From: Hydrogenophaga sp.
GTDB lineage: Bacteria; Pseudomonadota; Gammaproteobacteria; Burkholderiales; Burkholderiaceae_C
Length of the DNA stretch: 40,826 bases
Direction of reading: 5' to 3'
NCBI RefSeq assembly: GCF_030656115.1
Contig: NZ_JAUSOO010000054.1
Coordinates: 1 to 40,826, forward strand
Part shown: piece by piece, positions 18,170 through 25,500 of the stretch
Layout: each line of letters begins with the position of its first letter
Numbering within the stretch: the stretch's first letter is position 1
Notes under the pieces: model-generated
Seen by the model: the letters and a program-made list of their open reading frames with translations, nothing else
Databases searched by the model: none
Told to the model about the DNA's origin: nothing
Position numbers and translations under genes: made by a program

Positions 18170-18793
18170 ATGTGCTGGCACTGCTACCACAACCGGATTT
18201 TCCCCTGGGCACTGGACCTGGCATGCGGCCTGCCCATGGTGGGCCGCATGCGCCAGAAGGTGGTGCCACTGGCCTGGGGCCGTGTGCTGGAAGTCGGTCT
18301 GGGCACCGGGCTGAACATGCCCTACTACGACCCGGCCCGCGTGACCCGCATCACCGGACTGGACCCGGCACTGGAGTTGCAGCCCCGTGCCCGCCGCCGC
18401 ATTGAGGCCAGCGGGCTGGACGTGGAACTGCTGGCCCTGTCGGCCGAGCGCATTCCCCGGCCCGACGCCAGCTTTGACACGGTGCTCGTCACCTATTCCC
18501 TGTGCACCATTCCCGACCCGCTGGCAGCCCTGCGGGAAATGCGCCGCGTACTCGCGCCCGGTGGCTCGCTGCTGTTTTGCGAACACAGCCGTGCGCCCGA
18601 TGCGGCGGTGGCCCGCTGGCAAGACCGGCTGCAGGGCCTGTGGGGCCCGCTGGCAGGCGGTTGCCACCTGAACCGAGACATTCCCGCGCTGCTGCACGCC
18701 GCAGGCCTGCACTGCCCGCAACTGCACACCGGCTACCTGCCCGGCCCCAAACCCTGGACATTTCATTGCTGGGGCCAGGCTTACCCGGCCTGA
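18170..18793 (+). CDS. Class I SAM-dependent methyltransferase
   Basis: 207 aa from the ATG at 18170 (GTG at 18167 is also possible). Motif I is VLEVGLGTGLNMPYYDP, motif II ITGLDPALEL, and the post-I region SFDTVLVTYSLCTIPDPLAALREMRRVLAPGGSLLFCEHSRAP is typical of UbiE/methyltransf_11 enzymes. The N-terminal FPWALDLACGLPMVGRMR segment resembles phosphatidylethanolamine-type or small-molecule methyltransferases. The substrate cannot be inferred. It is likely co-transcribed with the SRPBCC gene. Confidence 0.88.
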   Translation: MCWHCYHNRIFPWALDLACGLPMVGRMRQKVVPLAWGRVLEVGLGTGLNMPYYDPARVTRITGLDPALELQPRARRRIEASGLDVELLALSAERIPRPDASFDTVLVTYSLCTIPDPLAALREMRRVLAPGGSLLFCEHSRAPDAAVARWQDRLQGLWGPLAGGCHLNRDIPALLHAAGLHCPQLHTGYLPGPKPWTFHCWGQAYPA

Positions 18794-18815
18794 TAGGGAC
18801 CCAGCGGCCGAAAAC

Positions 18816-18927
18816 TTGTCCCTGCAAACCTGGGACAACCGTGTGGATAAGTCAGGGTAATCCCTGTACGACGCACGCAAGTGCTTGATTTGACAGCGCC
18901 TTTGACAAACTGCCCAAGCAACAGGCA
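18816..18927 (+). repeat. 112-bp DnaA-box repeat, copy 1
   Basis: Most divergent of the four copies. TTGTCCC (18816-18822) pairs with GGGACAA (18832-18838). The DnaA box TTATCCACA is on the minus strand at 18842-18850. The tail has ACAAACTGCC and ends ACAGGCA. Confidence 0.85.
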
Positions 18928-18967
18928 GACCGTCGAATACGGCCTGAAAACAGGTCACAAACCTGAG

Positions 18968-18976
18968 TTATCCACA
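18968..18976 (+). promoter_or_regulatory. Fifth DnaA box, opposite orientation
   Basis: TTATCCACA, a perfect match to the DnaA box consensus, here on the plus strand and followed by a run of A. It lies between repeat copies 1 and 2 and is not part of either. Confidence 0.7.
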
Positions 18977-19039
18977 AAAAAATTGTGTTTCACCCGATTG
19001 TTTTGCAGTTCGCAAGGCGCTTGATCACAACCAACAGAT

Positions 19040-19151
19040 TTGTCCCTGAGAACACTGGACAAGCTTGTGTATAACTTTGGGCAAGTCCTGTACGGCGAAT
19101 GCAAGCTGTTGATTTAAATAGGTTTCCTACAAAATGCCCATTTAATAAGCA
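19040..19151 (+). repeat. 112-bp DnaA-box repeat, copy 2
   Basis: TTGTCC (19040-19045) / GGACAA (19057-19062) hairpin; DnaA box TTATACACA on the minus strand at 19066-19074; CCTGTACG at 19087; AT element TTGATTTAAATA near 19109. By hand count about 93 of 112 positions match copy 3, with the first 28 identical. Confidence 0.9.
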
Positions 19152-19195
19152 GCCAATGAAGTGCCAGCGCGAAAGTTTGCCCGCAAGCCCGTTAT

Positions 19196-19307
19196 TTGTC
19201 CCTGAGAACACTGGACAAGCTTGTGCATAACTCCGGGCAAGTCCTGTACGAAGAATGTAAGTTATTGATTTAAAAAGACATACAACAAACTGCCTGTTTA
19301 ACAGGCA
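19196..19307 (+). repeat. 112-bp DnaA-box repeat, copy 3
   Basis: TTGTCC (19196-19201) / GGACAA (19213-19218); DnaA box TTATGCACA on the minus strand at 19222-19230; CCTGTACG at 19243; AT element TTATTGATTTAAAAA near 19262. It ends in a clean palindrome TGCCTGTTTAACAGGCA (19291-19307). Confidence 0.9.
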
Positions 19308-19476
19308 AATTCAAAAAGACCCGTTGACCATCGAAACGCCTCGTCCCATGGTGTCTGTCAGAACGTTTTGGGAGCCAGTGCCGCACGATGGCGAACAGTG
19401 GTCAAAATCCAATGATGACCCCGTATCTGCCAAGCCAAGCGCAACTTCGGGGATCTGCTTATTCACTGTTTTGAAG

Positions 19477-19588
19477 TTGTCCCTGCATTCTCTGGACAAA
19501 GCTGTGCATAACCTGCCGCAAGTCCTGTACGACGCATCCAAGTCATTGATTTTGAAAGAAAAATGACAATCTGCTTACGGAATAGGCA
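19477..19588 (+). repeat. 112-bp DnaA-box repeat, copy 4
   Basis: TTGTCC (19477-19482) / GGACAA (19494-19499); DnaA box TTATGCACA on the minus strand at 19503-19511; CCTGTACG at 19524; AT element near 19544. It ends 31 bp before the ferredoxin start codon, so DnaA bound here could affect that promoter. Confidence 0.85.
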
Positions 19589-19619
19589 ATACCTACCGGA
19601 CTGGGGTAAATTCACAACC

Positions 19620-19913
19620 ATGCCCCTGCCTGCCCCGACACACACGCTCGTCCTGCACGGGACCGCACCCCGGACACTTCAAGCAGCGCCCGACCAGACC
19701 TTGTTGCAGGTGCTGCTGCACGCGGGTGTGCCTTGGCCCGTGTCGTGCCGCAACGGCACCTGCCGGCGCTGCATCGGTCAACTGGCCGAGGGGCAGGTCC
19801 GCTACACCGTGGAATGGCCGGGCTTGCTGCCCGAAGAAAAGGCTGTTGGCTGCGTGCTGCCCTGCGTGGCCTGTGCGCTGACCGATGTGGTCTTGCTCGG
19901 CCCAGGCGTTTGA
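19620..19913 (+). CDS. Small [2Fe-2S] ferredoxin-like protein
   Basis: 97 aa from the ATG at 19620; an upstream in-frame ATG at 19563 would lie inside DnaA repeat 4. Plant-type cluster ligands are visible: C-x4-C-x2-C in SCRNGTCRRC (about residues 43-50) and a fourth Cys in the C-terminal part (VGCVLPCVACAL). It is a soluble electron carrier. No partner reductase or oxygenase is adjacent. It is convergent with gshA. Confidence 0.88.
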   Translation: MPLPAPTHTLVLHGTAPRTLQAAPDQTLLQVLLHAGVPWPVSCRNGTCRRCIGQLAEGQVRYTVEWPGLLPEEKAVGCVLPCVACALTDVVLLGPGV

Positions 19914-19980
19914 GGGGCAGGGAGGCCGAGAAAATCTGGGCGATCTGAGAAGACCACACACCCGGTGTGACAGCGCTGTT

Positions 19981-21534
19981 TCAGGCCGCCACGGCTTCGG
20001 TGTGGGGGCGGCCCAGGCGCGCAGGCGAGGTGTATTCCTGCCGGTAAATTTCAAACGGCATGGTGTCGGCCGCTTCAATGGCGCGCTGGTCGGCCACGGA
20101 CTGCGCCGCCATGGCTTCAAAGCGGGCTTGTTGCTTGGCGCTCCAAGGCATGGCCAGCAGCTCGGCGTGGTTCTTCAGGGACTGCGCACGCGCAAAGGCC
20201 ACGAACGAGTCGCCATGCGCTGCGCGCACTTCGCTGAGAACGCGCGCCGAGGGCAAGGTGTCGGGCGCCTGCAGGGCGGCCAGGGCCTGGGCCACGGCGT
20301 CGGCGTGGTCGGCGCTGCCTTGGGCGGCGTCGAGCTTGCGGGCGATGGGTTGCAGCTGTTCCAGCAACGCCAGGCCCCACTGCACCAGCGGCACGCTCTG
20401 GCCCTGGCGCTGCAGACACAGGCCCGGTTCGCGCCCGCGCGCGGCGGTGAGGTGCTGGTTGTGCGCCAGTTCGTGAATTTCGGCGGGCGTGTCGGGCGGA
20501 CTGTCCGTCAGCAGACAGTGCATCAGGAACACGTCCAGAAAACGCAGCGTGCTGGCGCCGATGCCGATCACCTCAAAGGGGTTGAGGTCCATCAGGCGCA
20601 CTTCGATGTATTCCACCCCGCGCTCGCGCAGGGCATGCAGCGGGCGCTCGCCGGGGTAAATGACGCGCTTGGGACGGATGGTGCCGTAAAACTCGTTTTC
20701 GATCTGCAACAGCGTGGTGGCCAGCTGGTTGTAGTCGCCACCGGGGTTGCGGATGCCCAGCGCCTCGTAGGCCGGCCAGGGGCGGGTGAGCGCGTCGTGC
20801 AGCGAGGCAGCGTAGCCTTCCAGGCCGTTGTAGCTCACGGCCAGCGTGGCCTGGGCTTCGCTCTGGTAGCCCAGCCGGCCCATGCGCAGCGAGGTGCCGT
20901 GCGGCATGTGCAGCGAACCGCTGGTGCCCAGCGGCTGCAGCTCGTGCTGGCGGCCTTCTACAAACGACGAACACACCGCCGGCGAAGCGCCAAACAGGGT
21001 GAGCAGCAAAAACGCGTGGCGACGGAAGTTGCGGATCAGCGCAAAGTAGCCATCGTTGTCCACACCGGGCAACGACCAGTTGTAGTGAATGCCCGAGATG
21101 GTCTGCATGCGCCGGCCGTAGCGGTGGCCCAGTCCCATGCGGTAGACGCTTTTGGCGCGTCCCACGTTGCTGGCGCCATAGCGCCCCAGCGGAATGGTTT
21201 CGTCGGTGGGCAAGCCGCAGGGCATGCTGGAGGCCCAGAGCATTTCGTCACCGGCCGCGCGCAGGCTGCGCGCGGTGAACTGGTGCACTTCGCGCAACTG
21301 GTCCAGGCAGGCGCCCACGCTGTCGTGCACACCCGTGATCAGTTCGAGCTGGGACTCGCTGTAATCGGTGGTGATGTGGGGGTGCGTGAGCGCACTGCCC
21401 AGCGCGGCTGGGTGCGGCGTGAGGGCGAGTTTGCCGTCGGGCTGGGCGCGCAGGCTTTCTTTTTCAAGGCCACGGCGCATGCCGCGCAGTCGATCGCCCG
21501 CGATGGCGTCCAGCCGTTGTTGTAATGAAGTCAT
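19981..21534 (-). CDS. gshA: Glutamate-cysteine ligase (GshA, proteobacterial type)
   Basis: 517 aa from the ATG at 21534 (MTSLQQRLDAIAGDRLRGMRRGLEKESLR). It makes gamma-glutamylcysteine, the first step of glutathione synthesis. GLEKESLR and TTDYSESQLELIT form the glutamate/ATP site. GIHYNWSLP and EYIEVRLMDLNPFEVIGI are further hallmarks of the E. coli-type ligase; the length matches this family (about 520). It follows the dus gene by 34 bp. A short inverted repeat (CACAC-CCG-GTGTG) lies in the gap to the ferredoxin gene. Confidence 0.95.
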   Translation of the reverse strand: MTSLQQRLDAIAGDRLRGMRRGLEKESLRAQPDGKLALTPHPAALGSALTHPHITTDYSESQLELITGVHDSVGACLDQLREVHQFTARSLRAAGDEMLWASSMPCGLPTDETIPLGRYGASNVGRAKSVYRMGLGHRYGRRMQTISGIHYNWSLPGVDNDGYFALIRNFRRHAFLLLTLFGASPAVCSSFVEGRQHELQPLGTSGSLHMPHGTSLRMGRLGYQSEAQATLAVSYNGLEGYAASLHDALTRPWPAYEALGIRNPGGDYNQLATTLLQIENEFYGTIRPKRVIYPGERPLHALRERGVEYIEVRLMDLNPFEVIGIGASTLRFLDVFLMHCLLTDSPPDTPAEIHELAHNQHLTAARGREPGLCLQRQGQSVPLVQWGLALLEQLQPIARKLDAAQGSADHADAVAQALAALQAPDTLPSARVLSEVRAAHGDSFVAFARAQSLKNHAELLAMPWSAKQQARFEAMAAQSVADQRAIEAADTMPFEIYRQEYTSPARLGRPHTEAVAA

Positions 21535-21568
21535 ACAGAAGGTCGTGTGTCGGGTCCGGGGCCGGAAC

Positions 21569-22603
21569 TTAACACGGTTGGGGCATTTCTGCTGTCTGCA
21601 CGGGGCTGCGGCTTTCATGCACGCTGGGCAGACGGGACGCTGGTGGCTGGTCCAGGGGCAGCGCGGGCACGTTGTGGCGCAGCCAGGCTTCCACCTGTTC
21701 GGGGTCGTTGGACACCCGGAGATCGTCGAACGCGCGCTGCGCCTCGGGGTGGCGTTTGCGCAGGTAGTTGAGCCATTGTTTCAGGCGCCCGGCGCGGTGG
21801 CGGCGCTCCACGCGCGCACTCATTTGCAGCCAGAACAGCGGCAACAGCGGCACGATGCGGCCCCACGGCGCACCACCGAGCCCTTTGATGGCCAGCGCCA
21901 AACCAGGGTCTGTCACCATGCCGCGGCCGATCATCAGGGCGTCACAGCCGGTGACCTCGCGGCAACGCTGGGCGTCGGCCACGGTCCAGATCTCACCGTT
22001 GGCGATGATGGGAATGCGCCGATTCACCGGCAGCGACTCCCGCACCTGGGCAATGCGCTCCCAGTACGCGGGCGGGCGGTAGCCGTGGGCCTTGGTACGG
22101 GCGTGTATCACCAGTTCGTCGGCGCCGGCGTCTGCAATGGCGTGGGCGCATTCTTCGGCGCGGCTGTCGTCATTGAAGCCCAGGCGCATCTTGGCCGAAA
22201 CCGGCACATGGGCGGGCACGGCGCGGCGCACCGCCGAGACAATGCGCCCAATCAGTTCGGGCTCGTCGAGCAGCACGGCGCCGCCGCGGCTCTGGTTCAC
22301 GGTTTTGGCGGGGCAGCCGAAGTTCAAATCGATGCCGTGCGGTCCCAGGCCCGCCAGCCGGGCCGCGTTGTCGGCCAGGCAGGCCGGGTCGGAACCCAGC
22401 AACTGCGCCCGCACCGGCACACCGGCACGGGTGTAGCCGCCATTGAGCAGCTCGGGCACCACGCGCACAAAGGCGCGTTCGGGCAACACGGTGTTGGTGA
22501 TGCGGATGAACTCGCTCACGCAGCGGTCAATACCGCCCACGCGGGTGATCGCATCGCGCAGGGTGGCGTCGAGCAAGCCCTCCATGGGCGCGAGCAACAG
22601 CAT
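21569..22603 (-). CDS. dusC: tRNA-dihydrouridine synthase (DusC-like)
   Basis: 344 aa from the ATG at 22603 (MLLLAPMEGLLDATLRDAIT). FMN-dependent reduction of uridine in tRNA. The catalytic Cys is in GIDLNFGCPAKTVN, and IPIIANGEIW and GCDALMIGRGM bind FMN. The end contains RIKQWLNYL-like KQWLNYLRKRHPEAQ, typical of the DusC branch (U16). The sequence extends past the usual DusC end with a Pro/Ser-rich tail of about 25 residues. It lies 22 bp after mscS, in the order mscS-dus-gshA. Confidence 0.9.
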   Translation of the reverse strand: MLLLAPMEGLLDATLRDAITRVGGIDRCVSEFIRITNTVLPERAFVRVVPELLNGGYTRAGVPVRAQLLGSDPACLADNAARLAGLGPHGIDLNFGCPAKTVNQSRGGAVLLDEPELIGRIVSAVRRAVPAHVPVSAKMRLGFNDDSRAEECAHAIADAGADELVIHARTKAHGYRPPAYWERIAQVRESLPVNRRIPIIANGEIWTVADAQRCREVTGCDALMIGRGMVTDPGLALAIKGLGGAPWGRIVPLLPLFWLQMSARVERRHRAGRLKQWLNYLRKRHPEAQRAFDDLRVSNDPEQVEAWLRHNVPALPLDQPPASRLPSVHESRSPVQTAEMPQPC

Positions 22604-22625
22604 GGTGGTGGCCTGTCGACAACGG

Positions 22626-23459
22626 TCAAGTGGCCACGGTGCGCAAGTGCACATCGCGCTGGGGAAACGGAATGCTCAGGCCGACTTCGTCGAAACGTTT
22701 TTTCACGCGCTCCTGCATGTCGAAGTACACCGGCCAATAGTCGCCCGTGGCCGTCCACACCCGCACCCGGAAGTTGACCGCGCTGTCGGCCAGTTCGCCG
22801 ACCACGATCACGGGCGCGGGCACCTGTAACACGCGCCCGTCGGCTCGCACCAGGGCATCCAGGGTCTGGCGAGCCAGGTCGATACTGCTGCCGTAACTGA
22901 TGCTGAACACCATGTCCACGCGGCGGGTCGCTTCCGTCGAAAAATTGACGATATTGCTGTTGGCCACCGGGCCGTTGGGCACAAACACGGTTTTGTTGTC
23001 GGGCGTTTTCAGCACCGTGTACAGGATCTGGATGGACTGTACGGTGCCGCTTTGCCCCTGCATTTCCACGAAGTCACCCACCCTGTAAGGCTTGAACACA
23101 ATCAACAGCACACCGCCCGCAAAGTTCGACAAACTGCCTTGCAGCGCCAAGCCCACAGCCAGGCCCGCCGCGCCCAGCACCGCAATGAACGATGTTGTGG
23201 CCACGCCCAGCATACTGGCCACGGTGATGATTACCAGCACTTTCAGCGCCAGGCTCATCAGGCTGCGCAAAAAACTGCGCAGCGTCACGTCCACGTTCAG
23301 GCGCTGCATGTACGCGTCCAGCCGGCGGCCGAGCCAACCGCTGAGCCACAGACCGACCAGCAACACGGCCAGCGCCAGCAAGAGGTTCACGCCGTAGGTA
23401 ACCGCGAGTTCGGTGAGACGAGCAGATTGCAAAACAGACAAAAGAGAAAGCCTTTCCAT
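22626..23459 (-). CDS. Small-conductance mechanosensitive channel (MscS family)
   Basis: 277 aa, the classical MscS length. There are three membrane helices (about 20-42, 65-85 and the pore helix). The pore helix is GAAGLAVGLALQGSLSNFAGGVLLIVFKPYRVGDFV, with the Gly/Ala packing typical of TM3. A beta domain (NKTVFVPNGPVANSNIVNFS) and the C-terminal alpha/beta domain follow. It releases solutes at hypo-osmotic shock. The palindromic repeat starting at 23460 directly abuts its start codon, so the ribosome-binding region is inside that repeat. Confidence 0.93.
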   Translation of the reverse strand: MERLSLLSVLQSARLTELAVTYGVNLLLALAVLLVGLWLSGWLGRRLDAYMQRLNVDVTLRSFLRSLMSLALKVLVIITVASMLGVATTSFIAVLGAAGLAVGLALQGSLSNFAGGVLLIVFKPYRVGDFVEMQGQSGTVQSIQILYTVLKTPDNKTVFVPNGPVANSNIVNFSTEATRRVDMVFSISYGSSIDLARQTLDALVRADGRVLQVPAPVIVVGELADSAVNFRVRVWTATGDYWPVYFDMQERVKKRFDEVGLSIPFPQRDVHLRTVAT

Positions 23460-23563
23460 CAGGACTTACGCAAAACCGTCAGGGCTGGGCGCAAAGCCGC
23501 AGACAGGACACCCGGTACGGCAAGGCTTGGTAACAACGCCCTGGCAGTTTTGCGTCAGTCCTG
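23460..23563 (+). repeat. 104-bp palindromic interspersed repeat, copy A
   Basis: Starts CAGGACTTACGCAAAACC and ends GGCAGTTTTGCGTCAGTCCTG. The outer ~26 nt at each end are inverted copies with about three mismatches, so the whole element can fold into one long hairpin. A related element in the opposite orientation is at 38668. It abuts the start codon of mscS (minus strand). Confidence 0.85.
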
Positions 23564-23680
23564 TCAATACAAAATTGGGGATGATACGGGTGAGCCCGCT
23601 GCTGGTGCAGCGGCTTCATTGAGGGAGCAGGCATGGTGGCCAAGGTTCCCGGTACACGCAGCCAGCCCGTCCGGTAATAT

Positions 23681-23694
23681 CAAACGATTGTTTG
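23681..23694. promoter_or_regulatory. Short inverted repeat before the FecR-domain gene
   Basis: CAAAC-GATT-GTTTG, a 5-bp-arm inverted repeat ending right at the GGAG ribosome site of the next gene. It may be an operator or an RNA hairpin that hides the site, or chance. Confidence 0.25.
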
Positions 23695-23704
23695 GAGATT
23701 CAAC

Positions 23705-24256
23705 ATGCGGACACTTTCAGGAACGATGTTCACCCTGCCTTTGGCTGCGGCCCTGTGGCTGGCAGCCCCGCTGGCGTGGGCGCAAACCCTTCCCATCCCA
23801 GGGCCAGCCACCGAGGCAGCTGCGGGTGAAACTGCGGCGGCGCCCGCAAGCACCCCGCAAGCACCCGCCAACGACCAACGCATTGGCACCGTCAAGCAGG
23901 TTCGAGGAGAAAGCTGGCTCGGCCAATCCGGGGCGCGCCGTCCCGCCACCTCGGGCGAGGGTGTGTTTGAGACCGAGCGCATGAGCACCGGACAACGGGG
24001 CGCAGCCACCATCACACTCAAAGACGGCACGATTTTGACCATGGGCCCCAACTCCACCATGGACCTGAGCCAGTTTCAGTACAACGCCACCACGCAACAA
24101 GGCAACTTTGCCTTGAACCTGCTGCAAGGCTCGGTGCGGGTGGTGACGGGCCTGCTGGCCAAGATCAACCCCGATATGTTCAAAATATCCACGCCGACCT
24201 CGGTGGTGGGCGTGCGCGGCACCGATTTCATCGTCGAAACCGAAGCCGCACGATAA
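23705..24256 (+). CDS. FecR-domain secreted protein
   Basis: 183 aa with a GGAG ribosome site. Signal peptide to about residue 26 (LAAPLAWAQ), an Ala/Pro linker to about 55, then a FecR domain: GTVKQVRGESWLGQSGARRPATSGEGVFETERMSTGQRGAATITLKDGTILTMGPNSTMDL and ISTPTSVVGVRGTDFIVE. It has no cytoplasmic anti-sigma part, so it is a stand-alone periplasmic FecR protein. In Burkholderiales such genes often stand next to OmpA-type lipoproteins, as here (59 bp to the next start). Function is unknown. Confidence 0.88.
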   Translation: MRTLSGTMFTLPLAAALWLAAPLAWAQTLPIPGPATEAAAGETAAAPASTPQAPANDQRIGTVKQVRGESWLGQSGARRPATSGEGVFETERMSTGQRGAATITLKDGTILTMGPNSTMDLSQFQYNATTQQGNFALNLLQGSVRVVTGLLAKINPDMFKISTPTSVVGVRGTDFIVETEAAR

Positions 24257-24315
24257 GCCGACGCGCCCCGACGCCAATGCCCCAAACCACCGACCTTGCC
24301 CACCCACACGTGCCC

Positions 24316-24921
24316 ATGAACCGCCCACGATTGCCCACCCACGCTCTGGCCACTCTGGCCTTGGCGGCCCTGCTGTCGGCCTGCGCGCCGGCGACCCGCG
24401 TCACACTGCTGCCCCAGTCCACCGGCATACCCAGCGCCGTGGAAGTGCGCACAGACAAAGGCGTGCAACGCCTCAGCAAACCCTATCAAGTGGCCAACGT
24501 GAGTGCCAGTGGAGCGATCAGCCTGGACACCACCAACGCCACCAGGTTGCGCCAGACCTACCCCGATCTGCTCGCGTTGCAGCCTCCAGCGCCGGAGCGC
24601 TTCACGCTCGAATTTGAGCTGGGCACATCGCAACTGACTGCGCAATCCCAGGCACAACTGGACACCGTGATGGCACGCGCCCAGGCCAGAGCCGGCGGTG
24701 AAGTGGTGGTGACGGGACACACCGATCGACAGGGCTCGACCGAAGCCAATGACCGGCTTTCGCTGCAGCGTGCGCAAGCTGTGCGCGCCTTGCTGATCGA
24801 ACGTGGGTTCAAGGCCAACCTGATCGAAGCCGTGGGCCGGGGCGAACGCGAACCCCTGGTGCCCACCGACGACGAGGTGGCCGAGCCCCGCAACCGCCGG
24901 GCCGAGTTGCTGGTGCGCTGA
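24316..24921 (+). CDS. OmpA-family peptidoglycan-binding lipoprotein
   Basis: 201 aa from the ATG at 24316; an in-frame ATG at 24277 would add 13 residues in front of the signal peptide. Lipobox LLSAC (C23). The C-terminal OmpA domain has FELGTSQLTAQSQAQL, VVVTGHTDRQGSTEANDRLSLQRAQAV and ending RNRRAELLV. The N-terminal part is unassigned. It probably anchors the outer membrane to peptidoglycan together with the FecR-domain protein. Confidence 0.88.
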   Translation: MNRPRLPTHALATLALAALLSACAPATRVTLLPQSTGIPSAVEVRTDKGVQRLSKPYQVANVSASGAISLDTTNATRLRQTYPDLLALQPPAPERFTLEFELGTSQLTAQSQAQLDTVMARAQARAGGEVVVTGHTDRQGSTEANDRLSLQRAQAVRALLIERGFKANLIEAVGRGEREPLVPTDDEVAEPRNRRAELLVR

Positions 24922-24973
24922 AGGACCCGCCACGCCTGGCCGCTCGCGCTGCCCCAGCCCGATACACACCCGC

Positions 24974-25462
24974 ATGGCCTCCGAACACCGCCTGACCACC
25001 ACCCTTCGCGATCTGCTGAACCAGCAACGCACCGCCGCCCTGGGCACCGTGGGGGCCGACGGCACACCCTTCGTCTCTCTGGTGCCCTATGCGGTAGACA
25101 CCCGGCAACGCTGCCTGGTGATCCACGTGAGCGGCCTGGCAACCCACACCGGCAACTTGCGGCGCGAACCGCGCGTTTCGCTGCTGGTGAGCGAAAACGC
25201 CGCCGCCAACGGGCCGGTGCACGCCTTGCCCCGCGTGACGCTGGAGGCCACCGCCGAACTGCTGGCGCCCGGCACGGCTGAAGCCCTGGCCTGCAGGGCT
25301 GTGTACCTGCAGCGGTTCCCAGAGACGGAACCCATGACCGAACTCGGTGACTTCCGGTTTGTGCGCCTGCTGGTGCACGCCGCACGCCAAGTGGCGGGCT
25401 TCGGTGCTGCCCGCAGCCTGGACCGCGAAGAAGTCCGCAGCGCACTCGGGCCCGCACCCTGA
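24974..25462 (+). CDS. Pyridoxamine 5'-phosphate oxidase-like (HugZ-type) flavin-binding protein
   Basis: 162 aa. LLNQQRTAALGTVGADGTPFVSLVPYAVD is the split-barrel FMN-binding start, and VIHVSGLATHTGNLRREPRVSLLVSE is the HugZ-like second motif. HugZ proteins degrade haem, but this one lacks the C-terminal extension, so flavin reductase-like or unknown activity is equally likely. The start ATG has no strong ribosome site. Confidence 0.82.
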   Translation: MASEHRLTTTLRDLLNQQRTAALGTVGADGTPFVSLVPYAVDTRQRCLVIHVSGLATHTGNLRREPRVSLLVSENAAANGPVHALPRVTLEATAELLAPGTAEALACRAVYLQRFPETEPMTELGDFRFVRLLVHAARQVAGFGAARSLDREEVRSALGPAP

Positions 25463-25500
25463 ACCCCGACGCCACGCCTGCCGATACGGGACGGCCACTG

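Larger units (their letters stand above)
18794..19619. other. DnaA-box repeat island: candidate replication origin or DnaA-titration locus
   Basis: 826 bp without a credible gene, clearly richer in A+T than its flanks. It holds four direct repeats of exactly 112 bp (starts 18816, 19040, 19196, 19477) that align without gaps. Each has, at fixed offsets, a TTGTCC...GGACAA hairpin, a perfect DnaA box (consensus TTATNCACA on the minus strand) at offset 26-34, CCTGTACG at offset 47, a TTGATTT-type AT element and a terminal TGCC...GGCA-type palindrome. A fifth perfect DnaA box lies at 18968. dnaA, dnaN, gyrB, parAB and rpmH are not in the window, so origin function is inferred from the boxes alone. 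Confidence 0.6.

Noticed and set aside
18990..19566. Short frames inside the DnaA-box repeats (both strands)
   Set aside because: They merely translate the repeat units; no ribosome site or family resemblance.
18794..19619. CRISPR array made of the 112-bp repeats
   Set aside because: Repeat units are far too long, spacings are irregular (112, 44, 169 bp) and no cas gene is nearby.
19885..21525. Large plus-strand frame across gshA
   Set aside because: Composition typical of an antisense shadow; gshA on the minus strand has full family motifs.
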